From the NCBI GenBank assembly GCA_024803745.1, contig JANJXV010000030.1:568001-632000 (forward strand): a stretch of DNA of 64,000 nucleotides, in the 5' to 3' direction. Within the stretch, counting starts at the first letter, position 1; every line of letters begins with the position of its first letter. The notes beneath the pieces were generated by a model that saw nothing but the letters and a program-made list of their open reading frames with translations, had not been told where the DNA came from and made no database searches. Below are positions 40,742-55,000 of the stretch, one piece after another. Source of the stretch: Megascapheus bottae (Eukaryota; Chordata; Mammalia; Rodentia; Geomyidae). Made by a program: the position numbers and the translations under genes.

Positions 40742-40985
40742 ACAAGGCCTGGCACTGGTGCCTGGCTCCTGGAACGTCTCCTGGAGGGGGAAATCAAGAG
40801 GCTTGTGGTTTGGGATCCGCCAGGGCAAGAAAGTTGGTGAGATTCCCATCTCAGCAGAGCTGGCCTTGTTTCGTATGGCTGGTGCCAGCCTGAGAGGAGG
40901 ATCCTATCCAGGCCGACAGAGCACATGCCTAGCGAGCATGAAGCCCTGAGTTCAAATCCCAGCACTGCCATAAACAAAAACCCAA
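40742..40985 (+). repeat. Composite SINE (B4-like)
   Basis: GGCCTGGCACTGGTGCCTGG head, then CCAGGCCGACAGAGCACATG, AGCGAGCATGAAGCCCTGAG and TTCAAATCCCAGCACTGCC with A-rich tail. Confidence 0.65.
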
Positions 40986-41289
40986 ACTGCTCTAAAACAG
41001 GTGTGGAGGTTCAGTCAGACATCAGATCTCGCGGGCTCAGCTGCCTGGCACAGGAACTCTGTCGTGGGGCCTGCACCAGCAGGTAAACCCCAGCCATCAC
41101 CTCCACTGGCGGCAGGGAGGACCAGGTCAGCGCTGTGGACGCAGCTTTTAACTGGTACAAAAGCTTCTTTCTTTCCTGGACTCAACTACCAAGCAGGCTT
41201 TCTGAGCTGTGGGGTTAGCAGAAACCAAAGCAGACACTCTTCTAGATGTGTCTAGAGAATTGGAATCTAAAGAATCAGAACTTTTAAAA

Positions 41290-43002
41290 TTTTGAATTTT
41301 TTAAACAGCTTTATTAAAGGCTGGTAATATAAAATATGATCAAGTTATAAGCCATCGGTAAGAATTTATCACTTTTGAAAATGTGCATCCAAGAAAGGGA
41401 GGTGTGAAGACAGAGAGGCTGTTCCAGGCACTTGAGCGGTGTCTGGCGGGGTGGAGGGTGCCCCAGGCTGAAGCCAGGGCCAGCGGTGGGGCCCGATCTC
41501 AGAAAGCTCCTGTAGGAGGTGGACACCACGCCAGACACAGGTGTGGAGATGGGAGTGGGATCTGAGCTCACGCAGGATACAGCTACGATAAAGCTGTATC
41601 TGAAGCAACCTTGAGGGCACCGGGGAGAGCTCTCGGCAAAGGCTGGGTTCAGTTTCCCAGCAGGCACGCAGCCAGGATCCCTGGAGCAAAAGACGAGGCT
41701 GGGGAGGCGCCCCTGGCGGTGGGGCAGGGTGGGGGCCTGAACCCTCGGAAGGCTGCGGCCCGGCGGGAGCTCTTGGCAGTGTGCCCCCTTGAGAAACACC
41801 ACAGGCCCGGCCGGCGCAGGGGCCAGAAGGCATGGAGCACGGCGGCTCTGGACAGACTCACACCCCAGCATGAGCACAGCGGGAGGCTTACGAGGTGGAC
41901 ACCCATGGGTCTCCAGGGAGGACAGACAGGGCGTCCTGACCTGGTGGCCCAGGCCACGCCCCTCGGAGGACGGGCTCCAGCCAGGGTGTGCCGGAGGGCG
42001 AGGATTTCTAAGCCCCGTTCCCTTTTTACTCGTGTGAACATCAACTCTATTCACATGGCGTAGAGAGAATCTCCACGGAAGAGCGGGAGAGAGACGCAGC
42101 CCCGAGGGCCAGACGAGGCCCAAACGACGTGAGCTGGGCCAGTCCTGGCAGAAGTTCTTCTGGGGTGGGAGGGGGCAGTTGCCATGTGCTCTACCCCAGA
42201 GCCAGATAGAACATTCTGGGAGCCGCAGGACACAGGCAGTAAAAACAAAGCACAGCTTTCGGTACTGCCGCGGGCGTTAAGGCTTCAGGTGTGGAGGGCG
42301 TGGAGACGGTGACTGCCCACCCCCTGCCCAGCAGGTGGACGTGGCTGGGGGTCACCGGGCAGCGCCCAGGCCAGGGCAGTGGCTCTCGGGCCTCCGGGTA
42401 AGGTCCCCACACTGCGAACCACAGGCCTCGGGGGCAGTGGCCTGGGGGTGGAGCTGCCTGTGGCTTCCTGGGCTTGCCCTGGACAGCTCCAGCCGAATGA
42501 ATCAGAATGGCCCGGGGCGGCCGCAGGTGACGAGAGCCCTGCCAGCGCCCGCCAGCACTTCCTGAGTGCGTGCCCGGGGCGAGCAGCTGAGAGGACAGTG
42601 CAAAATGGAGCCCAAGGTGCTAAGTGTAGTAGCCCATACAAAGTAAAGAGAAAGCTGATACAAAACTTTCAATCATGCAACTGTCTTCAATGATGTCTTC
42701 TCTGAATCAGTCAGGGAGGCCTGGAGTCCCGCCTGACAAGAGGGGAGGGGCGGCGAGCGGGCCGGGTGTGGCTTTGCCTGGGACTATAAAAATTCCAAAT
42801 GCAAAACTTCTGCTATCAAATTACTGAAAATAGCATATATCTCGTTTTACCAAAGAAGGAAAAACTTCTGGCATTATTTACCAGTTTGCAAAGAATTAAG
42901 AAAAGTGTAGAGAAAAGAGGAGAAAGTCTCCACAGCACTGCCCTTCACCCCACGAGGCGGGGCGGGAGCTCAGGTTGCGAGGCTCTCTGCTGGGGGGCCA
43001 GG
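41290..43002 (-). other. C1orf198 orthologue 3' UTR (inferred extent)
   Basis: From the TAA stop to just past an AATAAA on the minus strand at 41315-41310, a UTR of about 1.7 kb. No coding sequence or repeat family is evident within it. The length is plausible for this gene, which has a long 3' UTR in human. Confidence 0.6.
41310..41315 (-). terminator. C1orf198: C1orf198 polyadenylation signal AATAAA
   Basis: Canonical hexamer on the minus strand, 1.7 kb after the stop codon in an AT-rich stretch. Confidence 0.6.
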
Positions 43003-43059
43003 TTACCAGTTGTCCAGAAAATCAAACCCCGTCTTCAAGACGACAGTGCTCGCGTTGAC
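43003..43059 (-). CDS. C1orf198: C1orf198 exon 4 (C-terminus and stop)
   Basis: Acceptor CCCTGCAG ends at 43060; encodes [18 protein letters not shown] then TAA at 43005-43003. The tail GFDFLDNW is conserved with human. Confidence 0.94.
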   Translation of the reverse strand, partial: VNASTVVLKTGFDFLDNW

Positions 43060-46000
43060 CTGCAGGGGACAGAGGCACCAGTGAGCCACGCAGTCTAAAC
43101 ACAGCTCTCATGTTAAATGACCCAAATGAAACAGTCTGATTCCACCTCGGGGACCCTACCTCCCTTTACCTCGTGCTGGAGCCCAGAAAATCGCCCCAAA
43201 TCCCAGGCAAGATGCACTCTGCTGAAAGCAGTCCTAGCACCCGACAGCCCAGGCCCACCACAGCCCTAAGCTAGGACCTCACACCCTCTCTCCAGCCCTC
43301 CATCCTGGGGCTCAGCCGGGAGACTGTGCATTCCCCAGGGGAGGAAGAGAAGAACAGATACAAAACCAGAACAGGACGAAACAGGGGACAGCAGCAGCGG
43401 GAAGCAGGGAAGAGGATGAGCCAGTGTAGGGCTGAAGGAAAGTTCTAGAAGGTGGCAAACACTTCAATGTAGCCAGAACTTTGGAGTCTTCCTTCACTCA
43501 CACCTTGAGGGCTGCTAAAAGAGGAAACTGCTCCAGCCTGTGTCGAGCAGGGAGAGCTGCCCAGAGTCCAGGTCCAGACGAGGGGCCCGTGGCAGCGCCA
43601 CACGATCAGAGCCACACCATGGGCAGTGGGAGAAACGCGCATGCCAGGGAATATGACTGAGCCCTGGAAAGGTAGTGCCGACCCGGCTGGCTGAAGATGT
43701 TACGTGCCTGCAGCAGCGAGCTGCTCACACAGAACAAACGCTGTGAGAGGCAGAGCTGCAAGGGACACCAGGGCTGGGACCTGCGGAGCTGTCAGGAATG
43801 GGGGCGGGGTGGCCCCCGCTAAGGCCTACTGTGTTTCTCCTGGAACAGTGGCCATCCTGTTCTGATTTTGTTTCATCTTCCAACACTGGTGCCAATTTGA
43901 AGTCACAAACAAATGCTCACCTTGTCTCCGAATCCACTTTTTATCAGCCGGCAGCCTGGCAGGGCGGTCAGGCAGCCGCTGGGCGAGCTCTGCCCAGCTC
44001 CCGGCACCTCCTCCCCACCCCAGGCAACTCCTTTCTTTGGGCCCCGCTCGGGGCACCTGACCCCAGCCACCGGGCCAGAGCCCGGCCAGTGTCCCATTCC
44101 ATCCCAGCCCCTCTCCTGCCACTGCCCTGCGCGGTGCCTGGGTCTGGCCCTCCTCCACAGCACTGCCTGGGGTCTCCTCTTTCCCACCCCTCCTCACCGG
44201 AGGGGGCGGAGGGGTGGGCAGAGCTCCAGGAGGAAGAGGAGGGAGGAAGGAGAAGAGAGCGCTGGTGCCATGGCTGCCTGGCGGGGTGGTGCCCACCTGT
44301 GTCAGCGTGGGCTCTGAGAACAGAGAGTCTTCATCCTCCAGCCCAGGGCCAGGCAACGGCAGCTTCCCCAGGGGCTCCGAGGGGGTGGGAGCCGGGATGG
44401 CCTGGGGCCTCTCCTGCTCTGCCTCCTCGCTGGCTGGGACCAGCTCTGGCGGGGTGGCCTTGGCCCCCCTGTCCTTCGGGGCTGGCTCCTGCCAGTAGCA
44501 GGCCGGCGAGGCCTTCTCCGCCTTCTCCAAGGACTTGATCTGGCTGGGGGTCAGAGACTGGAACTGGGCGTCGGACCCCTCCCGGGAGCGCTCGGCGTTG
44601 ACCTTCCAGAAGGCGGCTTCCTCCTCCTTCCTGCCAGGCCCCAGGGCATCCAGACTGGAGGACCTGCTGCCCTGGGGGGGCTTGAGCCCCGGTGCCCCCT
44701 GGGAAGCCTTGGCGGAGGGCCGGGGTGGCTCGCCAGCCGCGGTGCCTGCACTTGGCTCCTGGATAGATAAGGAGGAGATGCTGAACTCCATCTGACTCTG
44801 CAGCAGGACAGGGCAGGGAGAGAAAACCAGAGAAGCCTTACAACAGGCCCTTCCCGGCAGCGCCAGCATCTCCACCACCGCCAAGCCGTGCTCTCCTGCA
44901 GGACTTGCGGGCCTGGGGCTATTTTCAGGATTGCCCTCGTACCTGGAACACGCCATGGCACAAGGCACCTCCAGGGTCACACGTAGCGACCATCAGGGGC
45001 CCCTGCCTGCTGAGGAGGGGCTGCCTGGGGCAGGGGAGGCTCCCGGGCTCTGCAGGGGGCCGGGGGAGAGGGCATCTCCAGTACAGCCCACCGATACTGT
45101 CCAGGACCTTCCAGACCTCTAGAGTGACCCCTAAACAGGACCTGCTGAGTTGGGCTGGGCCGCCTCGCCTCGCAGGGCGCAGACCGGAGCTGTGTCTTCC
45201 CAGCACTGCAGACATCGGCCAGTCATTTCTAAATCAGTGTCAATCACAAGGCTCAACCGCTACGTGCATATGGTCCCACAAAGTGCTCTGTGTGGACATG
45301 AACCCCCAGAAACGGGAACAAGAGGAGTCTTACTATGTTGCATTCCCCTCCTTTGTTGCTGTTTTTGTGTCTGGTGGCCTCGGGCCTGGATGAGGAACTG
45401 CTGGACTTCGGGTTCTGGACCCACCCCCACCGCCCTGCAGGCCCCTGCTGGACTTCGGGTTCTGGACCCACCCCCACCGCCCTGCAGGCCCCTGCTGGAC
45501 TTCGGGTTCTGGACCCACCCCCACCGCCCTGCAGGCCCCTGCTGGACTTCGGGTTCTGGACCCACCCCCACCGCCCTGCAGGCCCCTGCTGGACTTCGGG
45601 TTCTGGACCCACTCCCACCGCCCTGCAGGCCCCTGCTGGACTTCGGGTTCTGGACCCACCCCCACCGCCCTGCAGGCCTCCAGGCGCCCAGCGCGGCACC
45701 CCTGTGGAGGTGGTCCTGCAGGGCTGCTCAGGGAAGCCCAGGCTGTGGCCCGCAGCCCGCATGCCTGAGAACCAGCATGGCGGGGACGTGGCGACGCTAT
45801 GGACATGGGGGCTGCGGCAGCCTCAGTGCAGAGAGCAAGGACTCCGGAAACGAGCTCTGAGTGGGCTCGGGGAGCAGTGGGGAGCCCCCGGGGGCGCTCG
45901 GCCAAATCCCGGGGACTCCTTGGCCAGCTGCCTGTTTCTCCTCTGTGGTGGAGGTACAGGGCTTTGAATACTGGCTCACCGTGCTTGGTTGGATGGGACT

Positions 46001-49000
46001 GAATACTTGAGCCATGCCTCCACCCTGGCTTTTTGCTGGTTATTTTGGAGATGAAGTCTTACAAGCTTTTCTGTAGGGGCTGGCTTCCAACCCAACCCTG
46101 CAGAGTTGCTGGGATTCTAGGCATGGGCCCCCTGGGGTCTACTAGCTTTTTTCTTTTTTTGGGTAGGTCACAGGACATGAACTCTGGACCTGGGCACTGT
46201 CTCTGAGCTCTTTCTTTGCCAGTCCTGGGACTTGAGCTCAAGGTCTGAGCACTGTCCTTGGACTTTCTCAAGACTAGAGCTCTGCCACTTGAGCCACAGC
46301 ACCACTTCTGGCTTTTTCTGTGTCTCTGGTACCAAGGAATCGAACCCAGGGCTTCGTGCATGCTAGGTGAGCACTCTACCACTAGGCCACGCTCCCAGCC
46401 CTCCCTGAGCTCTTTTGCTAACGGCCAAAGCTCTATCTCTTTGAGCCACAGCTCCACTTCCAATTCCCAGGGGTTAACTGGAGATGACTCTCTTGCACTT
46501 TCCTGCCCAGGTGCCCGGCTCTGGCTTCTTCTTTAGTGCCATTCATCTCTTCAGCAACGGCCCCTTCTCAACCACAGCTTTACACAAGCTCTTTTTCTGG
46601 CAAGACCATTATTTTTCAAATCTTGTGGCTTGGCTTTTACTCTTCATTCTTATGCTAAATATGGCTAATTATTGCCATAGCCTGAGTACTGTGATATCAT
46701 GAAATGTCTTCTGCCTAATCACTTCCACACTCTGCCTCCCTCAAAGATTCAGGACAGGGACAACCTGTAGAGGAGTTCCTTGGCAGATGTAACAGAACGA
46801 GTCGTCCAGGCCCTCAGAGTCCTGGCTGAGGGACTGAGGCCCGCTGCGGGGACTGGCTGCCGGGATGGGCCGGGGGAGCCGTCCCTGAGTGACTGAGGAG
46901 TGGACCAGCTTCCACAGGCCTGGCAGCAGTGTACCACCCCCGTCCACGCTCCGCTGTGACTCCCCAGGGTGACTGCTGAGCGAGCGCAGACATGACAATT
47001 TCTCTGAATAAACAAATTGCTAAAAGTAGCTCAAAAGTGGCCAAGGCCTTGGAGAGGGAGCCGACGCGGATCTGAGGAAGTCTGCAGAATGCGCAGCGGG
47101 CTTTTTTGGGATCCCTGGTAGGAGCTCTGGGAGGCTGTGGCAGCTGGGGGGGGGTGAAGGGGGGGGGACAGGGCTAGAGGAGCCGGACACGGGGTTCCGA
47201 GGTCACACCATCACCGCAGCGTCAAGGAATCAAGGAAGAAAACATTCCAACATGCCTGTGGCTCCTCTGTTTAAGGCCACCTTAGCTGTACAAATAAAGC
47301 ACAGCCTCAGGGGTCCCTGGCGTGTCCTTCCTGGCACAACTCAGGGCAGGAGGATGGAGAGAGGGAGCCCCTCTGCGCGTGGCAGCCCCAGCCCCAGCCC
47401 CAGGCCCAGGCTCAAGGCCTGGAGGATCTGGTCAGCACGCAGGGCTTGCTGAGACCCCGTCCACCACGTGGCTGTGGCCATTCTGAAAGCAGTAAGACCA
47501 AACACGGCTCCGGATCTAGTTTTGCTCCTGCTCACTGGAGAGGAATGTGAGATATTCGTAAGGGGTGCAGGCCGCCAAAGCCAACTGTTAGGCTTGGCAG
47601 CCACCAGCAAACTTCAGTTGTTGAGACAAAGGCTACAAAAGCACTATAGAAAATACCACAGCTCACCAGGGCAAATCACAATACACTTACCAAACCCCTG
47701 ACCTTACTCCTCCCCGCCACGGAGGGGTAGTGCAGAAGCTTCCAGAATCACCCTACAGGGACAGGCGGCCTGCTTAGGCGGCTGGAGTCACAGGGGCACG
47801 GCCTGCTTGAGGCTCCCTGACCAGGAGCCAAATCCCCCACTGCCAACACCACCACACACAACTCGGCAGGCGCCCGGGCCCGAAGCGAGGGTGTGGGCAC
47901 CAGAGAAGATCCTGAGCACAGACCTCTGAGACCCCGAGGGCCCCGGGGTGAGGGGGGCATGGGCCTGCCGGCCTGGCCCTCAGCATAGCACAGTCCTCTG
48001 AGATGGAAGGTGCTCCAGGCCTGGCCCTCAGCATAGCATAGTCCTCTAAGATGGAGGGTGCTCCAGGCCTGGCCCTCAGCATAGCACAGTCCTCTAAGAT
48101 GGAGGGTGCTCCAGGCCCGGCCCTCAGCATAGCACAGTCCTCTGAGATTGAGGGTGCTCCAGGCCCGGGCCTCAGCATAGCACAGTCCTCTAAGATGGAG
48201 GGTGCTCCAGGCCTGGCCCTCAGCATAGCACAGTCCTCTGAGATGGAGGGTGCTCCAGGCCCGGGCCTCAGCATAGCACAGTCCTCTAAGATGGAGGGTG
48301 CTCCAGGCCTGGCCCTCAGCATAGCACAGTCCTCTGAGATGGAGGGTGCTCCAGGCCTGGCCCTCAGCATAGCACAGTCCTCTGAGATGGGGAGGGGGCT
48401 CCGGACGGACTGGCCAGGGAGGAAGAGCAGCCAGGCAAAGCCACACTTGCTTCATGTCCTTAGATGGTTCACACCAACGGCAGTGGGGCTGCCGGAGCCT
48501 GTGTGCACTGCAGGCCCACACCGATCTCCCGCTCCCCGGAGGCCGGAAGCCCCCTGCTCGGACACTGCCCTGACCGGCCCTCAGGACCACCCCACAACTC
48601 CACTCTGCCTCCGAACCACCAGCAGCAGAAGAAGACCAGACAGTCCACAGAGAAGCTGCAGGGCTTGGGATGGGAGGCCCCGGGCCGGGTCAGGTCTAGG
48701 TCGGCTCTGCTCCAGGCTCTGTCTGGAGCAGGCTGGGTGCTGGGGTTTCTCCTCTGGAAGCACATGACACAGGGAGGCAGTGGGTCCCCAAGGCTCCCGT
48801 CGCCTGCCAAAACCAACAGACGGGCGGAAAAGATGACCGCAGCACCGACCCCCGGGCTCCCCAGCGGTGGGGGGAGGGAAGAGCGGCAACTCCGAGGGAC
48901 GGGGAGAGGCCTTGGATGCTGGCTCGCTGAGAGGCATCTCACAAAGTACACAAAGAGCAAAACACCACTCCTCTCCTATTCACACACAATCTTACAACTA

Positions 49001-52000
49001 AGAAAAAGAGGCCGGCGCATGGCCTGGCAGTAGCGTGCTTGCCTGGCAAGCACAAAGACCCGGGTTCCATTCCTTGGTACCACATACACAGAAGAGCCAG
49101 AACCCGTGGTAGAGCGCTCGTCTTGAGAAAGCCACGGACAGTGCTCAGGCCTGGCGTCACACACACAGGAGGCCGAGGCGGGAGGATGGAGAGCGTTCAC
49201 GGGGTGTGGGACGCCTCTCCACGGCTGCCTCCCACCTCTGATGAGAGAATAATCTGCCATGGCTTCTGGGTCCTGACACACTGGCAGCGTCCTACATGCT
49301 GTCTGCTGTCCCTCCAGCGGCTGTGTGGGACATCTGCCCCTCAGTCACCTCCTGCGGGGAGGGGGCCATGCATGGGCCCAGTGGGACACAAACTCCCCAG
49401 CAGTCCAGGGAATGGTGGTGACCAGGCCAGGAGCCGGAGCAGCATGGCGCTGGGCTCTCAGCTGCCAAAGGCTCCTGAACCCAGGACCTGGTGGCGGCGG
49501 CTGAGCAGGACGCACACGGACAGCGGAGACGGAAGCACGGGGCTACGACCCACAGCTTGCCCTACCCGTGAGACCACGCACTCCCCGCCCCACACGGGAA
49601 CAGGCAGCAGCTCAGTCCACGGAGCCACACACGAGCCCTGTTTGTTCTCCAGGAACCCGGCCCGTGTCTGGAGGAAACACCCTGGTGTCTTAGGGCTCCA
49701 TCACAGCCTCCGTTTGCCCACCGCTCTGCAGCACGGATTTCCAGGCCGTCATGGGGCCTGGTGGCCGTGGCTGACGTCCACCACTGAAGCAGGCCTGGTC
49801 TCCAAGTCCTGACAGCCCTTCCCTTCCCACTGACACAGCTGTCACCCAGCGGCCACGCTGAGAGACATGGAGCGACTCGATTACTTTCCGTCTAGCCCCA
49901 CTTACCCTCGTTTCCCAGGAGAATGGCGCAGAGTGCTCATCTTGCCAAGTGATGTCCTAAAATGAAAAGTCAAGAATGAGTCTGAAGCCCAAACTCAGAG
50001 AGCCCCGTGCAGTCACCCAGCCCACCCAGGCCACAAGGGGCGGAAAGCAGGAGCGCCGTCAAGAAGCTGGCATCCTGTGCTTGGCCCTGGCTGTGCTACC
50101 CACCGCCTCGTCGGCCCGCCCTTGCCTGACAAACTCGCGTGTAGACCGAGCCCCCCGCAGACCCAGCCAGAGGGGAGCCACGGGACTGAGCACTGTGCGG
50201 ACAGACAAGGCCCTGGCCCCCCTCTACACAAGACAGCCCACTGTCCACCCAGGGACAGCCAACTCCCCGCCACAGACCGCCCACCCTCCACACAAGCCTG
50301 TTGAGAGGATGAACCACTCGACCCACAGAAAGAACAAAGCCAACACGGGCGGCCGGGGCCCATCGGCCTGCCAGAGGTCCAAAAGGCCAACTACGAATGC
50401 AGGCTCTGGCTGCCGGCTCCAGGACAGGTGTGCCTGACTGGCTGTGCAACCAGACCCCAAAACCAGAAGCAGCAGGGTCGCTGCCTTCCCCTGGGGAACT
50501 TCTGTTCAATCCAAGCTATTTCTCCATGTCCAAATTCTGCTGCTCCAAAAATGGCACTGCAGTCTGGAGGAATGTGTGCTATGGCACCAGGGAACAGCGT
50601 CTCCTGAGGAGGCGGGGATGGCTGCGGGCCCTCAGTGTGAGGGGAGGGGAGGATGGAGACCCCAGGTCCTCAGTGTGAGGGGAAGGGAGGATGGAGACCC
50701 CAGGTCCTCAGTGTGAGGGGAGGGGAGGATGGAGACCCCAGGTCCTCAGTGTGAGGGGAGGGGAGGATGGAGACCCCAGGTCCTCAGTGTGAGGGGAGGG
50801 GAGGATGGAGACCCCAGGTCCTCAGTGTGAGGGGAGGGGAGGATGGAGACCCCAGGTCCTCAGTGTGAGGGGAGGGGAGGATGGAGACCCCAGGTCCTCA
50901 GTGTGAGGGGAGGGGAGGATGGAGACCCCAGGTCCTCAGTGTGAGGGGAGGGGAGGATGGAGACCCCAGGTCCTCAGTGTGAGGGGAGGGGAGGATGGCG
51001 GCCCCAGGGCCCTCAGTGGGATGCCTGTTGGAGAAGGGAACCCGGAAGCCTCCAGAAGTCTAGGCTGTGGGACTCTTGACACAGAAGGCTGTGGCTGTGG
51101 AGAGTGAGCGGGGGCAGAGGCTGTGCCAGGCGCTTGGGGAGGCCATGTCCCCAGGAATCACTCTACACGTCCAATTTCCAAGCAGTTGCAGACAGAGGCA
51201 ACACACATTTCCTCTCCTCAACCTACTGTCAGGCCAGCAATAAACTAAGTCCAGGGGTCAGATTCCTTGAATGCCTGCAATTTTGAGCACGTAAGAATTA
51301 AGGAAACACTTAAGAAAACTGAGCCTGCAGCCAGTGGCTAAGGTCTGTAATCCTAGCTACTCAGGAGGCTGTGATCTGAGGATCACAGTTCAAAGCCAGC
51401 CCAGGCATTAAAGTCCATGAGACTCTAATCTCCAAGTAATAACCAGAAAACCAGAAGTGGCACTGTGGCTCAAGGGGCAGAGCACAGCTTTGAGCTGAAG
51501 AGCTCAGGGACAGCGACCAGGCAGGCCCAGAATTCAAGTCCCAGGACCGACAAGAAAAGAAAAAGCAAGCAAAGAAGCAAGTAAAAAAGAAAAAAGAGCC
51601 TGCAAAACATAAACATGACAGGGGCTCTGATGTCAGCAAACTCAAGCCACAGAATGTGGCAGTGGCAGCAGATACACCCACATACACACGTACACGTGCC
51701 CACCCACACACCACCTATGCACATCCTCACAGAATGTGGCAGTGGCAGCAGATACACCCACATACACACGCACACGTACCCACCCACACACCACCTATGC
51801 ACACCCTCACAGAATGTGGCAGTGGCAGCAGATACACATCCAGACGGCCACAAACGCATATCACATAGAATTCGTAGTGGCAGCACTCACGCACACACAC
51901 ACACACCCACATACGCACATCCACACGTGTGTGAGATGTCAACACTCTGAGACCATCTGCCACTCCGCCATGGAGGCCAGTGCTTCACGCGGGGCTCTGC

Positions 52001-55000
52001 TGGAGGCCCTGACACCCCCATCAGAACTCCAGAAAAGTTTACAACACTGAAAAGTAGGATTTCCTCTATGTCCCTGGGATTTTCAGGCTTGCTCAATCCG
52101 AAAACTGCTTAGCCAGTTCAGTGTGAACGTCCTGAAGGAAACAGTTTTAAACCAACACAGGCACACACAGTATCAATCACACCCGGTATCAACTGCATGT
52201 ACCTACGCATACACACACACACACACACACAATTATTGAAGCCGGAGACAAGGATAAATACCCCGTGCCTATTATATGGAATTCCTGGAGTAGGAAAAAT
52301 CATAGAGACAGAAAGTAGAAGTTGACAATAAATACAAGTCAGGAACTAGTGACTCATGCCTATAATTCTAGGAGGCTGAGATTATGGAGGATTAGAGTTC
52401 AAAGCTCACCTAGGCCAAAAGAGGCCATGAGACATTATTTCTAGTTAAGCTACAAAAATGCTATACTGGTAGAGTGATAACCATAAGCAAAAAAGCTGAG
52501 TGAGAGGTTAGGGTCCTGAATTCAAGCTCAGAACAAGATGAGGAAGACTAAGGGATATGGGTAGTTATTTAATAAGCATAAAGCTCCATTATAAAATAGT
52601 AAACACAGCTTGGCATGGTAGCACCCATATCCAATCTCAGCAATCAAAAGAATTCCAGATTTGAAGCCTATATGCAAGGTGCTGTCTCTGGTAAAGAACA
52701 TTCTGGACATATGTGGTGGTAATATACTGTCGTATGACATTGTGAATGTACTAAATGTCACTTACAAATGATTGCAATGTTGTATGTTATAGAGATAAAC
52801 AGATAGGTTACCAATAAAACATCATAAATTGAAAAAAAATTCAGAGAAATATTGGTGCAACCAAAGCCAGTCTAAAAGACCTCCAGCCTGAGATCCCAGA
52901 TACACAACTGAAGCCAGTCTAAAAGACCTCCAGCCTGAGATCCCAGATACACAACTGAAGCCAGTCTAAAAGACCTCCGGCCTGAGATCCCAGATACACA
53001 ACTGAAGCCAGTCTAAAAGACCTCCGGCCTGAGATCCCAGATACACAACTGAAGCCAGTCTAAAAGACCTCCGGCCTGAGATCCCAGATACACAACTGAA
53101 GCCAGTCTAAAAGACCTCCGGCCTGAGATCCCAGATATACAACGTCCTGAAGCCAGTCTAAAAGACCTCCAGCCTGAGATCCCAGATACACAACTGAAGC
53201 CAGTCTAAAAGACCTCCGGCCTGAGATCCCAGATACACAACTGAAGCCAGTCTAAAAGACCTCCAGCCTGAGATCCCAGATACACAACTGAAGCCAGTCT
53301 AAAAGACCTCCGGCCTGAGATCCCAGATACACAACTGAAGCCAGTCTAAAAGACCTCCGGCCTGAGATCCCAGATATACAACGTCCTGAAGCCAGTCTAA
53401 AAGACCTCCAGCCTGAGATCCCAGATACACAACTGAAGCCAGTCTAAAAGACCTCCGGCCTGAGATCCCAGATACACAACTGAAGCCAGTCTAAAAGACC
53501 TCCGGCCTGAGATCCCAGATACACAACTGAAGCCAGTCTAAAAGACCTCCGGCCTGAGATCCCAGATACACAACTGAAGCCAGTCTAAAAGACCTCCGGC
53601 CTGAGATCCCAGATACACAACTGAAGCCAGTCTAAAAGACCTCCGGCCTGAGATCCCACATACACAACTGAAGCCAGTCTAAAAGACCTCCGGCCTGAGA
53701 TCCCAGATATACAACTGAAGCCAGTCTAAAAGACCTCCGGCCTGAGATCCCAGATACACAACTGAAGCCAGTCTAAAAGACCTCCGGCCTGAGATCCCAG
53801 ATACACAACTGAAGCCAGTCTAAAAGACCTCCAGCCTGAGATCCCAGATACACAACTGAAGCCAGTCTAAAAGACCTCCGGCCTGAGATCCCAGATACAC
53901 AACTGAAGTCAGTCTAAAAGACCTCCGGCCTGAGATCCCAGATACACAACTGAAGTCAGTCTAAAAGACCTCCGGCCTGAGATCCCAGATACACAACTGA
54001 AGCCAGTCTAAAAGACCTCCAGCCTGAGATCCCAGATACACAACTGAAGCCAGTCTAAAAGACCTCCGGCCTGAGATCCCAGATATACAACGTCCTGAAG
54101 CCAGTCTAAAAGACCTCCAGCCTGAGATCCCAGATACACAACTGAAGCCAGTCTAAAAGACCTCCAGCCTGAGATCCCAGATACACAACGTCCTGAAGCC
54201 AGTCTAAAAGACCTCCAGCCTGAGATCCCAGATACACAACTGAAGCCAGTCTAAAAGACCTCCGGCCTGAGATCCCAGATACACAACTGAAGCTAGTCTA
54301 AAAGACCTCCGGCCTGAGATCCCAGATACACAACTGAAGCCAGTCTAAAAGACCTCCGGCCTGAGATCCCAGATATACAACGTCCTGAAGCCAGTCTAAA
54401 AGACCTCCAGCCTGAGATCCCAGATACACAACTGAAGCCAGTCTAAAAGACCTCCGGCCTGAGATCCCAGATACACAACTGAAGCCAGTCTAAAAGACCT
54501 CCGGCCTGAGATCCCAGATACACAACTGAAGCCAGTCTAAAAGACCTCCGGCCTGAGATCCCAGATACACAACTGAAGCCAGTCTAAAAGACCTCCGGCC
54601 TGAGATCCCAGATACACAACTGAAGCCAGTCTAAAAGACCTCCGGCCTGAGATCCCACATACACAACTGAAGCCAGTCTAAAAGACCTCCGGCCTGAGAT
54701 CCCAGATATACAACGTCCTGAAGCCAGTCTAAAAGACCTCCAGCCTGAGATCCCAGATACACAACTGAAGCCAGTCTAAAAGACCTCCAGCCTGAGATCC
54801 CAGATACACAACTGAAGCCAGTCTAAAAGACCTCCAGCCTGAGATCCCAGATACACAACTGAAGTCAGTCTAAAAGACCTCCAGCCTGAGATCCCAGATA
54901 CACAACTGAAGTCAGTCTAAAAGACCTCCGGCCTGAGATCCCAGATACACAACTGAAGCCAGTCTAAAAGACCTCCGGCCTGAGATCCCAGATACACAAC

